The notes below the pieces were generated by a model. That model saw only the letters and a list, made by a program, of their open reading frames with translations. It did no database searches and was not told where the DNA came from. A stretch of 64,000 nt of DNA from an uncultured Chelatococcus sp. (lineage in GTDB: Bacteria; Pseudomonadota; Alphaproteobacteria; Rhizobiales; Beijerinckiaceae). Each line of letters starts with the position of its first letter. Positions within the stretch are counted from its first letter, which is position 1. Shown here in pieces: positions 11,469-24,300 of this stretch. The position numbers and the translations under genes were made by a program. The stretch spans positions 1-64,000 of the forward strand of contig CALMIK010000089.1 of NCBI GenBank assembly GCA_937863995.1, read 5' to 3'.

Positions 11469-14147
11469 TCAGGCGAGCCCTTCGGCCTTTACCTTGAGCG
11501 CGGCCTGGGCGGCGGCAAGGCGCGCGATCGGCACGCGGTAGGGCGAGCACGATACGTAGTCGATGCCGGTTTCCTCGCAGAACGCGATCGAGGCCGGATC
11601 GCCGCCATGCTCGCCGCAAATGCCGAGCTTGATGTCGGGACGCGTGGCGCGGCCGCTGCGCACGGCCTGCGACACGAGCTCGCCCACGCCGTCGCGGTCG
11701 ATGGTGACGAAAGGATCGGCCGCCAGAATGCCCTTGGCGGTGTAGTCGCCGAGGAAGATGGCGGCGTCGTCGCGGCTGATGCCGAGCGTCGTCTGGGTGA
11801 GATCGTTGGTACCGAAGGAGAAGAACTCCGCCGACTGCGCGATGTCACCGGCGCGCAGCGCGGCGCGCGGCAGCTCGATCATGGTGCCGACCTGGTAATC
11901 GAGCACAATGCCGGTCTCCTGCGCTACCGCCTTGGCGACGGCATCGATGCGCGCCTTCGTCAGGTCGAGCTCGGCCCGGGTCATGACGAGCGGCACCATC
12001 ACCTCGGGCTTCACCGTCTGCCCGGTTTCCTTGGCCACTTGCGAGGCGGCCTCGAAGATGGCCCGCGCCTGCATCTCGGCGATCTCGGGGTAGAGGATCG
12101 CCAGGCGCACGCCACGGAAGCCGAGCATCGGGTTGAACTCGTGCAGCGCCTGGGCGCGCCCGCGCAGCTTGTCGACCGTGACACCGAGCGAATCGGCCAC
12201 TTCGGCGATCTCCGCGTCCGAATGCGGCAGGAACTCGTGCAGCGGCGGATCGAGCAGGCGGATGGTCACCGGCAGGCCCTGCATGATGGTGAACAGTTCC
12301 ACGAAGTCCTGCCGCTGCATCGGCAGCAGCTTGGCGAGCGCGGCGCGCCGGCCGGCTTCGTCATCGGCGAGGATCATCTCGCGCACGGCAATGATGCGCT
12401 CCGCGTCGAAGAACATGTGCTCCGTGCGGCACAGGCCGATGCCTTCGGCGCCGAAGTTGCGCGCGGTGCGCGCATCGAGCGGCGTCTCGGCATTGGCGCG
12501 CACCTTCATGCGGCGCACGGAATCGGCCCAGCCCATCAGCGTCGCGAACTCGTGCGACAGCTCGGGCTCCTGCATCTTCACCTCGCCGATGATGACCTGG
12601 CCCGACGCGCCGTCGATGGTGATGATATCGCCAGCCTTCAGCGTCACCCCACCCGACGACAGCGTGCCGGCGGCGTAATCGACGCGCACGGTGCCGGCGC
12701 CCGACACACAGGGCTTGCCCATGCCGCGCGCCACGACCGCCGCGTGCGAGGTCATGCCGCCGCGCGTCGTCAGGATGCCCTCGGCCGCGTGCATGCCGTG
12801 GATGTCCTCGGGCGACGTCTCGACGCGCACCAGGATGACCTTGCGGCCGGCCTTGCGTGCGTCTTCGGCAGCCTCCGACGTGAACACGATCGCGCCAGCC
12901 GCCGCTCCCGGCGAGGCCGGCAGGCCGCTGGCCAAGATCTTGCGCTCCGCCTTGGGGTCGATGGTGGGGTGCAGGAGCTGGTCGAGCGCGCCCGGCTCGA
13001 TGCGCGCCACGGCTTCGTGCTGCGTGATCACGCCTTCGCTGGCGAGATCGACGGCGATCTTCAGCGCCGCCTTGGCGGTGCGCTTGCCGTTACGCGTCTG
13101 GAGCATCCACAGCTTGCCGTTCTCGATGGTGAATTCGAGATCCTGCATGTCGCGATAGTGGCTCTCCAGCAGCGTGTAGATGCGCACGAGCTCCTGGTAG
13201 GCCTCAGGCAGCGCGCTTTCCAATGACAGCTTCGTCGAGCCGGAGGCGATGCGCGCCTTCTCCGTGATGTCCTGCGGGGTGCGGATGCCCGCCACCACGT
13301 CCTCGCCCTGGGCGTTGATGAGGAATTCGCCGTAGAATTCCTTCTCGCCGGTGGAGGGGTTGCGGGTGAAGGCGACGCCGGTCGCGGACGTTTCGCCGCG
13401 GTTGCCGAACACCATGGCCTGCACGTTCACCGCCGTGCCCCAGCTCGCCGGAATATCGTGCAGCTCGCGGTACTTGATGGCGCGGGCGTTCATCCACGAG
13501 CCGAACACGGCGCCGATGGCGCCCCACAGCTGCTCCTTGGGATCCTGCGGGAAGGGCTTGCCGGTTTCCTGCTCGACGATCTTCTTGTACTGCTTGACGA
13601 GTTCCTGCCAGTCGGCTGCGGAAAGCTCGGTGTCGAGCTCAAGGCCCTTGCGCTCCTTGTAGATCTCCAGCACTTCCTCGAAATGATGGTGGCCCACGTC
13701 GAGCACGACGTTACCGTACATGGTGATGAAGCGCCGGTAGCTGTCCCACGCGAAGCGTTCGTCGCCCGCCGCCTTGGCCACGGCGACGACGGTTTCGTCG
13801 TTCAGGCCGAGGTTGAGCACGGTGTCCATCATGCCCGGCATCGAGGCGCGTGCGCCCGAGCGCACCGACACGAGCTGAGGCTTGTCGGCATCGCCGAAAA
13901 TGTTGCCGGTCTGGCGCGAGATTTCGGCCAGCGCGTCCTCGACCGCCTGCGAAAGCTCCGGCGGATAGCTGCAGCCGTTGTCGTAGTAATAGGTGCAGAC
14001 ATCCGTGGTAATGGTGAAACCGGGTGGAACCGGAAGGCCCAGGTTGGCCATTTCCGCGAGGTTCGCGCCCTTGCCGCCGAGCAGGTTGCGCAGGTTCGAC
14101 GCACCCTCAGCCTTACCGTCACCGAATGTATAAACCCATTTCGTCAT
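11469..14147 (-). CDS. ppdK: pyruvate, phosphate dikinase
   Basis: The enzyme interconverts pyruvate, ATP and phosphate with phosphoenolpyruvate, AMP and pyrophosphate, in gluconeogenesis or pyrophosphate-linked glycolysis. The 892 residues are full length. The N-terminal ATP-grasp region begins NLLGGKGANLAEMANLGLPV. The central phosphohistidine domain has TRGGMTSHAAVVARG with the catalytic histidine near 470, and the C-terminal PEP-utilising barrel has GAEGIGLCRTEHMFF and the catalytic cysteine in GICGEHGGDP near 846. It is a single-gene unit with its own terminator, and the 410 bp upstream are noncoding. No PPDK regulatory protein gene is nearby. Confidence 0.98.
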   Translation of the reverse strand: MTKWVYTFGDGKAEGASNLRNLLGGKGANLAEMANLGLPVPPGFTITTDVCTYYYDNGCSYPPELSQAVEDALAEISRQTGNIFGDADKPQLVSVRSGARASMPGMMDTVLNLGLNDETVVAVAKAAGDERFAWDSYRRFITMYGNVVLDVGHHHFEEVLEIYKERKGLELDTELSAADWQELVKQYKKIVEQETGKPFPQDPKEQLWGAIGAVFGSWMNARAIKYRELHDIPASWGTAVNVQAMVFGNRGETSATGVAFTRNPSTGEKEFYGEFLINAQGEDVVAGIRTPQDITEKARIASGSTKLSLESALPEAYQELVRIYTLLESHYRDMQDLEFTIENGKLWMLQTRNGKRTAKAALKIAVDLASEGVITQHEAVARIEPGALDQLLHPTIDPKAERKILASGLPASPGAAAGAIVFTSEAAEDARKAGRKVILVRVETSPEDIHGMHAAEGILTTRGGMTSHAAVVARGMGKPCVSGAGTVRVDYAAGTLSSGGVTLKAGDIITIDGASGQVIIGEVKMQEPELSHEFATLMGWADSVRRMKVRANAETPLDARTARNFGAEGIGLCRTEHMFFDAERIIAVREMILADDEAGRRAALAKLLPMQRQDFVELFTIMQGLPVTIRLLDPPLHEFLPHSDAEIAEVADSLGVTVDKLRGRAQALHEFNPMLGFRGVRLAILYPEIAEMQARAIFEAASQVAKETGQTVKPEVMVPLVMTRAELDLTKARIDAVAKAVAQETGIVLDYQVGTMIELPRAALRAGDIAQSAEFFSFGTNDLTQTTLGISRDDAAIFLGDYTAKGILAADPFVTIDRDGVGELVSQAVRSGRATRPDIKLGICGEHGGDPASIAFCEETGIDYVSCSPYRVPIARLAAAQAALKVKAEGLA

Positions 14148-14559
14148 CTGGCATTCGCCTTTTAGAGCATGATTTCAGGCCGCGCGAACGAGGCCTGGAA
14201 AAACATATGCTTCCACAAAGGAAGGAATCTCGGCAACGGACGCCGGCGGCGCCCTGCCCGATTCCGTTCCGTTTCAGGCCGTCCGACCGCGACCATAGCG
14301 CGCGCCAAGGCAATTACCAAGGCAACCTCGCCAAGCCGGCCGACCTCCCGACGCATCGCATTTACTTCACACGCCCCTTTGCCGCAAGGACGATGAGCGA
14401 ATACCTGCCCGCGCCGTCCGGCACGTCACGCCACTCGGCCCTTTTGCCGGGTGGCGGTCACGGTGATTGTCGCTTGGCGTATCCGAGCGACAAATGCAAT
14501 CGTCTCCAGACGGGTATATGACTAAATGACGACATCATCCCCCGCCTGTCCTACGCAAC
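14148..14559. other. noncoding interval between glyS and ppdK
   Basis: No credible gene lies here. At 14165 an AGAGCATGATTTC element begins, a short sequence often seen in Hyphomicrobiales intergenic regions. It is followed by a CAGGCC/GGCCTG inverted repeat (14176-14181 and 14192-14197). The interval must hold the ppdK promoter and the glyS transcript end, but I see no convincing -35/-10 pair or T-tailed hairpin. Confidence 0.5.
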
Positions 14560-16704
14560 TCAGCCGCTGATGACCCCGAAATCCGCGACCGTGAGGGTAG
14601 CGACCCTGAGGGCGTCGAGCAGCCTGAGGCGATTCGCACGCAGCTCCGCGTCTTCGGCATTGACCGTCACCGCCTCGAAGAAAGCGTCCACAGCGGGCCG
14701 GAGCGCTGCGAGCGCACGCATGGCGGATTCGAAATCTTCCCGCGCCACAGCTTCCCGAGCGGCTTCCCGCGCCACGCGCAGCGCCTCGACCAGCACCTTC
14801 TCCTGCGGCTCGCCGCGATCGAGGATGAGCGCGACATCGGCGCCCTCGCCAAAAGTGCGGCCGTCCTTCTTTTCCTCGATGCGCAGGATGTTGACCGCGC
14901 GCCGGTAGCCAGCGAGCAGGTTGGCGCCGTCCTGCGTGTCGAGAAAGCGCCCCAGCGCCTCGACACGGCGCACGATGAGGGCCAGGTCGTCCTGCCCCCC
15001 AAGCGCGTACACGGCCGCGATGAGATCGTGCCGCGCGCCCTTGTCGCGCAGATACACGGTGAGCCGGTCGGCGAAGAACGACAGCAGATCGGCCGTGATC
15101 GCGGGCTTGTCGGCCGCGACGGGCAATGCATCGAGCGCCGCGCCGATGAGTTCCGACAGGCGCAGCCGGTGGCCGTTCTCCAGCACGAGGCGGATGACGC
15201 CAAGCGCGGCGCGGCGCAGCGCGAACGGGTCCTTGGAGCCGGTGGGCTTCTCGTCGATGGCCCAGAAGCCCGCCAGCGTGTCGAGCTTGTCGGCGAGCGC
15301 CAGCGCGACCGACACCGGACCGGACGGCACGGTGTCGGAAGGCCCCTGCGGCTTGTAATGCTCCTCGACCGCGGCGGCGACGGACGCATCCTCGCCCTGC
15401 GCCAGCGCGTAATAACGGCCCATCAGGCCCTGCAACTCGGGGAACTCGCCAACCATCTCGGTGACGAGATCGGCCTTCGCCAGCGTCGCCGCGCGTGCCG
15501 CGTGTGCGGCATCGGCGCCGACCAGCGGCGCGATACGCTCCGCCAGCGCGGTGATGCGCCCGATGCGCGCCGCCTGGGTGCCGAGCTTCTCGTGGAAAAC
15601 GATGCCGAGCGAACGCAACCGCTCCAGCCGCTGGTCGAGTGGCTTCACGTCGCTGCCCGCGAACTCGGGCAGCGATTTCTGGTCCGTCTCCCAGAAGAAG
15701 CGGGCGTCGGAAAGGCGCGCGCGCACCACGCGCTCGTTGCCGGCGACGATCGCCGCGCCGCCATCGCGCGCTTCGATGTTAGCGGTAAGGATAAACTTGT
15801 TTGCGAGCTTTCCTGTTGAACCATTTGTCAACACGAAGCATTTCTGGTTTGCGCGAATGGTGGCGCGGATCACCTCCGGCGGCACCTCGAGATAGGCGGC
15901 GTCGAAGCTGCCGATCAGTACCACCGGCCATTCGACGAGGCCCGCGACTTCCTCGAGCAGCCCCTCGTCCGGCACCACTTCGAAACCTTGCGCGAAGGCG
16001 AGCGTGTTGGCATCGGCCTCGATGCGGCGCTTGCGCTCGTCAAGGTCGAGCACGACGCGGGCGCGCTCCAGCGCATCGACGTAATCGTCGAAGCGGCGTG
16101 TGAGTATCGGCCCTTCCGACAGGAAGCGGTGGCCGTAAGTGATGTCGGAGGACGCGAGACCGTCGATCTCGAACGGCACGACGTCCGGCGTCTCGGTTTC
16201 CGGCCCGAACGTGCACAGGATCGACTGCAGAGGGCGCACCCAGCGCAGGCTGCCCGGCTCGCGCGATGCCGCGCCCCAGCGCATGGACTTCGGCCACGGA
16301 AAGGCGCGCACCACGGCGGGAACGATCTCGGCCAGCACGTCGGGCGTCTCGCGGCCTTCGCGGCGAATGCGGGCGACGTAGAACTCGCCCTTCTTCGCGT
16401 CCGAGACGATCTCCGCATCGGCGATGGAGTCGAGGCCGGCGCTCTTCAGGAAGCCCTGGATGGCGGCGTCGGGCGCACCCACGCGCGGCCCCTTGCGTTC
16501 CTCATCGATATCGGGCTGGCGGGCGGGCAGGCCCAACACCTGCAGCGCCAGCCGGCGCGGGGTGGCGTGGGCGCGCGCGCCCTCATAGGTGAGGCCCCGC
16601 TCCACCAGCGCATCGGTGACGAGCTTTTTCAGGTCTTCCGCCGCCTTGCGCTGCATGCGGGCGGGGATTTCTTCCGAACGGAGTTCAAGGAGCAGATCGG
16701 GCAT
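14560..16704 (-). CDS. glyS: glycyl-tRNA synthetase beta subunit
   Basis: The 714-residue protein (E. coli 689) begins [18 protein letters not shown], the conserved start of the beta subunit of alpha2beta2 bacterial GlyRS. It contains the HD-like middle and the C-terminal DALR-type anticodon-binding region with [16 protein letters not shown]. Together with GlyQ it charges tRNA-Gly. It lies 78 bp after glyQ on the same strand, without the extra gene that some rhizobia place between the two. The start ATG at 16704 is the family start. Confidence 0.97.
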   Translation of the reverse strand: MPDLLLELRSEEIPARMQRKAAEDLKKLVTDALVERGLTYEGARAHATPRRLALQVLGLPARQPDIDEERKGPRVGAPDAAIQGFLKSAGLDSIADAEIVSDAKKGEFYVARIRREGRETPDVLAEIVPAVVRAFPWPKSMRWGAASREPGSLRWVRPLQSILCTFGPETETPDVVPFEIDGLASSDITYGHRFLSEGPILTRRFDDYVDALERARVVLDLDERKRRIEADANTLAFAQGFEVVPDEGLLEEVAGLVEWPVVLIGSFDAAYLEVPPEVIRATIRANQKCFVLTNGSTGKLANKFILTANIEARDGGAAIVAGNERVVRARLSDARFFWETDQKSLPEFAGSDVKPLDQRLERLRSLGIVFHEKLGTQAARIGRITALAERIAPLVGADAAHAARAATLAKADLVTEMVGEFPELQGLMGRYYALAQGEDASVAAAVEEHYKPQGPSDTVPSGPVSVALALADKLDTLAGFWAIDEKPTGSKDPFALRRAALGVIRLVLENGHRLRLSELIGAALDALPVAADKPAITADLLSFFADRLTVYLRDKGARHDLIAAVYALGGQDDLALIVRRVEALGRFLDTQDGANLLAGYRRAVNILRIEEKKDGRTFGEGADVALILDRGEPQEKVLVEALRVAREAAREAVAREDFESAMRALAALRPAVDAFFEAVTVNAEDAELRANRLRLLDALRVATLTVADFGVISG

Positions 16705-16782
16705 GGGCGCGGACTTTTCGGGATGAGGCTTCTATCAAATGCTGCTTGCAAATGCTGCTTGCGTCGATTGCCGGAGGCGGCG

Positions 16783-17718
16783 TCAGGCCGCGCCGCCGGC
16801 TTCCGTCTTGAGCCACGCCGCGCCGCACGCCTTGGCGAGCTCGCGCACGCGCAGGATGTAGCTCTGGCGCTCGGTGACCGAGATGACGCCGCGCGCATCG
16901 AGCAGGTTGAAGGCGTGTCCGGCCTTGAGGCACTGGTCGTAAGCGGGCTGCACCATCAAGTGGCGGCCACCGGCCTCGTCCTCGCCCTTGGCGAGCAGCG
17001 CGCGGCATTCCTCCTCCGCCTCGCGGAAACGGCGGAACAGCGCGTCGGTGTCGGCATGCTCGAAGTTATAGCGCGAATACTCCTGTTCCGCTTGCAGGAA
17101 CACGTCGCGGTAGGTCACCTTCTCGTCGCCTTCGCGGCCGTTGAAGTTGAGCTCCATGATGCTCTCGACGTTCTGCAGGTAGCAGGCGATGCGCTCCAGC
17201 CCGTAGGTGAGCTCGCCCGACACCGGCGCGCACTCGACACCCGCGACCTGCTGGAAGTAAGTGAACTGGCTCACCTCCATGCCGTCGCACCAGCACTCCC
17301 ATCCGAGGCCCCAGGCGCCGAGCGTCGGGTTTTCCCAGTCGTCCTCGACGAATCGGATGTCGTGCAGGCGCATGTCGATGCCGATGGCGTCGAGCGACTG
17401 CAGGTAGAGCTCCTGCAGGTTGGGCGGATTCGGCTTCAGGATGACCTGAAACTGGTAGTAATGCTGCAGCCGGTTGGGGTTTTCGCCGTAGCGGCCGTCC
17501 TTGGGGCGGCGCGAGGGCTGCACGTAGGCGGCCTTCCACGGCTTCGGCCCGAGCGAGCGCAGCGTGGTGCCCGGATGCGACGTGCCCGCGCCCACTTCCA
17601 TGTCGTAGGGCTGCAGGATAACGCAGCCCTGCGCGGCCCAGAACCGTTGCAGCGTGAGGATCAGCCCCTGAAAGGAGCGCGTCGGGTGGAGGGGGTCGTT
17701 GCTGTCGGGAGCGCTCAT
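16783..17718 (-). CDS. glyQ: glycyl-tRNA synthetase alpha subunit
   Basis: This 311-residue class II synthetase alpha subunit (E. coli 303) holds the aminoacylation site. Conserved blocks are [58 protein letters not shown] and [21 protein letters not shown] chose ATG 17718. The same frame stays open for another 590 codons antisense to lepA, but that extension is an artefact of GC bias. It is divergent from lepA with 171 bp between starts. A weak promoter candidate is TTGACT/TAGTTT at 17774-17801. Confidence 0.97.
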   Translation of the reverse strand: MSAPDSNDPLHPTRSFQGLILTLQRFWAAQGCVILQPYDMEVGAGTSHPGTTLRSLGPKPWKAAYVQPSRRPKDGRYGENPNRLQHYYQFQVILKPNPPNLQELYLQSLDAIGIDMRLHDIRFVEDDWENPTLGAWGLGWECWCDGMEVSQFTYFQQVAGVECAPVSGELTYGLERIACYLQNVESIMELNFNGREGDEKVTYRDVFLQAEQEYSRYNFEHADTDALFRRFREAEEECRALLAKGEDEAGGRHLMVQPAYDQCLKAGHAFNLLDARGVISVTERQSYILRVRELAKACGAAWLKTEAGGAA

Positions 17719-17773
17719 CGCTGACTTTGCCGGAACTGGCGCCCGCGCGCGGCGGACGGAACAAGGATGCGTC

Positions 17774-17801
17774 AAACTAGTCCGCGGACGTCTCAAGTCA
17801 A
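17774..17801 (-). promoter_or_regulatory. possible glyQ promoter
   Basis: On the minus strand TTGACT (17796-17801) and TAGTTT (17774-17779) are 16 bp apart. The -35 element is good but the -10 element matches at only three positions. The location in the divergent glyQ-lepA interval is right. Confidence 0.35.
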
Positions 17802-17889
17802 GCGCGGGTGCCCTCCAGGGGCAATAATTCCCGTGCGCACGTACCGGACACTCTTGGCGGCGCGCGCGCGGGCTGATATGGCGTTCGGC

Positions 17890-19695
<1,806 letters not shown>

Positions 19696-19717
19696 CGCGA
19701 GCTTTCCAAATGTTAAT

Positions 19718-19746
19718 CCGCCCGCGGCTGGTCTCGGTGCGGGCGG
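19718..19746 (+). terminator. possible terminator after lepA
   Basis: CCGCCCGC (19718-19725) and GCGGGCGG (19739-19746) make a perfect 8-bp stem with a 13-nt loop, 22 bp after the lepA stop. No T-run follows, so intrinsic termination is uncertain. Confidence 0.4.
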
Positions 19747-19856
19747 TATGTCATTGATGATCCCGGCGCAAACGGCGCGATTCCTGACACGGTTTTTGGC
19801 GGGCGAACGGCGATGATCAAGTTTGTCGATACGGGCATTCGTCCGGCGTGTGTCTC

Positions 19857-21371
19857 ATGAACCCGCCCCGCTCCCGCGCCGTCTACGCCGTGCTGCTGAC
19901 GGGCGCGCTGTCGGCCTGCGCTGTCGGCCCGGACTATGAAAAGCCCTCCATCGACGTGCCGGCGCGGTGGGGCAACTCGTCCGCCAGCCAATCGCCCAAA
20001 CCCGCGGACCTGGCCGAGTGGTGGAAGCGCCTGCGCGATCCTACCCTCGACAGGCTGGTCACGGAGGCCGTGAGCGGCAACCTCGACGTCGCCTCCGCCA
20101 AGGCGCGGGTGCGTGAGGCGCGCGCCAGCTACGAGCAATCGAGAAGCTCGCTTTTTCCGAGTGTGAATGGCACCGCCAGCGCCTCGCGCAGCCAGAGCGC
20201 CGGGGGCGGACGGGTTGTCGACGCCGGATCGTCGGGGCGCATCTCTAACAGCACCCGCGGCGGGCTCGACGCCAGCTGGGAAGTCGACCTCTTCGGCGCC
20301 AACCAGCGCAATGTCGAGGCCGCCCGCTATGGGCTCGACGCCGCGCAGGAAGACCTACGCGCCACGCTGCTCACGCTGATCGGCGACATCGCCTTCAACT
20401 ACGTCGACCTGCGCAGCTATCAGGCCCGCATCGCGCTGGCGCGGCGCACCGCCGCCACCCAGCGTGAGACGGCGCGGCTGACGCGGGCGAAATTCGATGT
20501 CGGCGCCGCATCCGGCATGGATGTCGCCAATGCCGACGGACAGGTGGCGAGCACGGAAGCCGCGATACCGTCGCAGGAAACGGCTGCCGCGCAGGCTATT
20601 CACCGCCTCGGCGTGCTGACGGGCCGTGCGCCGACGGCGCTGGCCGACCTGTTGCGCAAGACCGCGCCCGTGCCCTCGCCGCGCCTGCCGCTGCCGGTCG
20701 GCGTGCCGGGCGACATCCTGCTGGCGCGCCCGGACGTCCGGCTGGCCGAACGCCGGCTGGCGCAGGCGACGGCGCGCATCGGCGCGGCGGAAGCGGCGCG
20801 CTATCCGGCCATCAGCCTCACCGGCAACGTCGCGACATCCGGCGTGCGGCTCGGCGATCTGGCGAAGAATTCTTCGATAAGCTGGGCGTTCGGTCCGAGC
20901 CTCAGCGTGCCTGTGTTCAACGCCGGGCAGTTGCAGGCCGCCGTCGCGTCCTCTCAGGCCCAGCGCGACCAGCAGTTTTTCGCGCTGCACGCGAGCGTGC
21001 TTCTGGCGCTGGAGGAAGTCGAGAACGCGCTTGTCGGGCTGGCGCAGGAGCGCATCCGGCAGGGCAAGCTGGCGCAGGCGGCGGCGAGTTACGGGGAATC
21101 GGCGCGCCTCGCGCGCTCGCTGTTCGAAAGCGGGTCGACGAGCTTCATCGAGGTGCTGGACGCCGAGCGTTCGCTCTATTCGGCCGAGGACGCGCTCATC
21201 CAGAGCCGGGCGGCGATCGCAACGCAGTACATCACGCTCAACAAGGCGCTGGGCGGCGGCTGGAGCGGCGCCGTGGACACCACGCGGCCCGCAATCGTCG
21301 ACAACATGGGGCCGCGCCCCGCTGCTTTCTTGCGCCCTGCTCCGGCTCCCACCCCGGCCGCCTCTCCCTGA
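19857..21371 (+). CDS. NodT-family outer membrane efflux lipoprotein
   Basis: This TolC-like outer membrane factor has 504 residues. A lipoprotein signal peptide ends in LSACAVGPDY with the lipobox cysteine near residue 20. Two OEP repeats follow, with the typical WWKRLRDPTLDRLV, LDASWEVDLFGANQRNVEAA and GDILLARPDVRLAERRLAQA. It would form the outer membrane and periplasmic tunnel of an RND or MFS-type efflux pump, but no inner membrane pump or adaptor gene is adjacent, so it is an orphan here. I chose ATG 19857; it overlaps the stop of a 15-codon open frame from 19813 that may be a leader or chance. Its stop abuts the stop of the convergent hybrid kinase gene with no spacer. Confidence 0.93.
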   Translation: MNPPRSRAVYAVLLTGALSACAVGPDYEKPSIDVPARWGNSSASQSPKPADLAEWWKRLRDPTLDRLVTEAVSGNLDVASAKARVREARASYEQSRSSLFPSVNGTASASRSQSAGGGRVVDAGSSGRISNSTRGGLDASWEVDLFGANQRNVEAARYGLDAAQEDLRATLLTLIGDIAFNYVDLRSYQARIALARRTAATQRETARLTRAKFDVGAASGMDVANADGQVASTEAAIPSQETAAAQAIHRLGVLTGRAPTALADLLRKTAPVPSPRLPLPVGVPGDILLARPDVRLAERRLAQATARIGAAEAARYPAISLTGNVATSGVRLGDLAKNSSISWAFGPSLSVPVFNAGQLQAAVASSQAQRDQQFFALHASVLLALEEVENALVGLAQERIRQGKLAQAAASYGESARLARSLFESGSTSFIEVLDAERSLYSAEDALIQSRAAIATQYITLNKALGGGWSGAVDTTRPAIVDNMGPRPAAFLRPAPAPTPAASP

Positions 21372-24300
21372 TCAGGCGGCGAGCCGCCAGCGGGTGAGCA
21401 ACGCCCTGAGCGCCGCCGGCTTAAGGGGCTTGTTGAGAACGTGCACACCCGCCGCTTCCGCCTGCTGGCGCACGCTCGGCGAGCGATCGGCGGTGAGCAG
21501 CACAGCGGGCTTCTGCTGGCGCAGACGCTGGCGCAGCGCCGCGATGGCGGCGAGGCCGTCTCCCTGATCGAGGTGATAATCGGCGATGATGACGTCCGGC
21601 GGGCAGGAAGCGCGCGCGAGCACGTCGAGCGCCGATTCCGCGCCATCGGCGGTCAGCACCGTGCAACCCCAGCCGCCGAGAAGCTGCTGCATGCCGGCGA
21701 TGATGGTTGGCTCGTTGTCGATGGCGAGCACGCACAAGCCATGGAGCCCGCCGAGAGGCACGGCGGGCGGCGGCGGCACCGGCGCTTCCGGCGCGACGGA
21801 AGCGGCGCGCGGCACGGTCACCGTGAACACGGTGCCCCGGCCCGGTTCGGAGCGCAGCTTCACCGGATGGCCGAGCACCCGGCTCGCCCGCTCAACGATG
21901 GACAAGCCGAGACCGAGGCCGCGCGCCACCTTCGCCCCCTGCTGAAGGCGCTGGAATTCGCGGAACACCAGGTGCTGTTGCGATGCCGGAATGCCGAGCC
22001 CGGTGTCCCATACCTCGATATCGAGGTTCGTTCCGCGCCGGCGCGTGCCCACGAGCACCCTTCCGCCCGGCGTGTATTTGACGGCATTCGAGACGAGGTT
22101 CTGCAGCATGCGCCGCAGCAGCCGCCTGTCGGAACGCACGGTAAGCGCGGGCGCGATCACCGTGAGCCGGACGCCGCGCTCGCGCGCGGCGACGTCGAAT
22201 TCGCGCTGGAGCTGCTTCAGCAGGTCGTCGATGCGCAGGCTGGAAATTTCCGTCTGCATCACGCCGCTGTCGAGACGAGAAATGTCGAGCAGCGCCGTGA
22301 GAATTTCCTCCACCGCATCGAGCGAGGCCTCGACATTTTCGGCCATCGCCGCCTCGCCGGCCTTGCGGTCGCGCTCCACGAGCGAGGTGGCGTAAAGGCG
22401 CGCGGCGTTGAGAGGCTGGAGAATGTCGTGGCTGGCGGCGGCGAGGAAGCGTGTCTTCGAGGCGTTGGCTTCCTCGGCTTCGGCCTTGGCGCGGGTGAGC
22501 GCCACGTTGAGATGCGTCAGTTCCTCGGTTCGCTCGCGCACGCGCTGCTCCAGCGCCTCTTCCTCGGCCGCCGCTTCGGTGATGTCGGTGTAAGTCGTCA
22601 CCAGGCCGCCGTCCGGCAGGTGGTTCGAGCGCACCTCGATCACCCGGTTGGCGGGATAGAGCTTCAGGCGCACGGGATCGAGGTCGCTCCCAAGGCTCGC
22701 GAGGCGGCTCGCCACGAGTTCGTCCCGGGTGCCGGGGCCGTAGGAGCCGCGCTCGGCGTTGTAGCGCAGGATCTCGTCGATACCCACGCCGAAGCGCACC
22801 AGATCGGGCGGCAGATCGTAGAGATCGCGGAACGCCCGATTCCAGCCGATGAGACGCAGGTCGCGATCGAGGATGGTGATGCCCTGCCGGGCATGGTCGA
22901 GCCCGTGCTGGAGGATGTCGCGGTTATACTGGATCGCGGCGGAGGCGTCGTCGAGCAGCCGGAGCGCGTCGTGGGTGGACAGGTTGCGCCCGCGCAGCAG
23001 CAGCGACAGCACCAGCCGTGACGACGACGCGCCGATGGCGGAAGCGAGCAGGTGCTCGGCGTAGCGCAACTGATGGATGTCGGCGTTGCCGGAGGTCGGC
23101 CCGCCGCGATGGGCGGTGAAGCTGTCGAAGGCGCGCGCGGTGCGCTCTTCGCCCAGATAGCGCGCGACGGCGGCCCGAAGATCCTCAACCGACACGGGCG
23201 AGTTGCGCAGCCAGAACGTCTGCACACCGCCGAGCGGCGCGCCGTCGGAGCCGATGAAAGCGTTGGCCTGCAAGCGCTCCAGCGCCGTCTCCGGCCGCAA
23301 CAGCGAGAACACGACATAGGCCGCGATGTTGATGGCGAGGCTCCACAGCACGCCGTGGGTCAGTTCCGGCAGGTCGGTGCCGAAGAGTGCCGTGGGGCGC
23401 AGCGCCTCGATTGCGAACGGCCCCTGCTCCACGAAGGAGGTCCACATGTTGTCGCTGCCGGCGAGGCTCGGCAGCAGCAGCGTGTAGGCCCACGCGCAGA
23501 AGCCGGCGACGAGGCCGGCGATGGCGCCCAGCGCCGTGCCGCGCCGCCAGACGAAACCGCCGACGAAGGCCGGCCCCAGTTGCGCGATGGCCGCGAACGA
23601 CAGGAAGCCGATCGACGCGAGCGCGGCCTCCCCCGACACGCGGTAATAGACGTAGGCGAGGAGGATGACGCTGACGATCGACCCGCGCCGCACCAGCAGC
23701 ACGAAGCCGCTGAGGTCGCCCGTGTTGTGGGTGTTGCGCATCGCCCGCCGGCGCAGGATGAGCGGAATGATCAGGTCGTTGGAGATCATGATCGCCAGCG
23801 CCACCGAATCGACGATCACCATGGCGGTGGCGGCGGACAGGCCGCCGAGGAACGCGATCAGCGCCATCAGGTGCGCGCCCTGCGACAGCGGCAGCGCCAG
23901 CACCGTCATGTCCGGATCGATGGCGCCTTCAGCGAAGGAGGCCTGCCCGGCCAGCGCCAGCGGCAGCACGAACAGGTTGATGGCTAACAGGTAGAGCGGA
24001 AACATCCACGCCGCGCGGCGCACGTCCGAGATGTCGCGGTTCTCGACGATGGTCATGTGGAACTGGCGCGGCAGCAGCATCGCCATGCTCAGCGCCAACA
24101 GGGTAAGCGTCAGGAACGTGACGACATCCGACGTGCGCTGCTGGAGATCGGCCTGGGGACGCGCGGCGGCGGCGCGCTCCACGATGTCGGCGACGCCGTC
24201 GAACATGAAGTAGGTGACGAAAATGCCGACCGCGAGGAACGCCACGAGCTTCACCAGCGATTCGAGCGCGATGGCGAGCACGAGCCCGTCCTGATGCTCG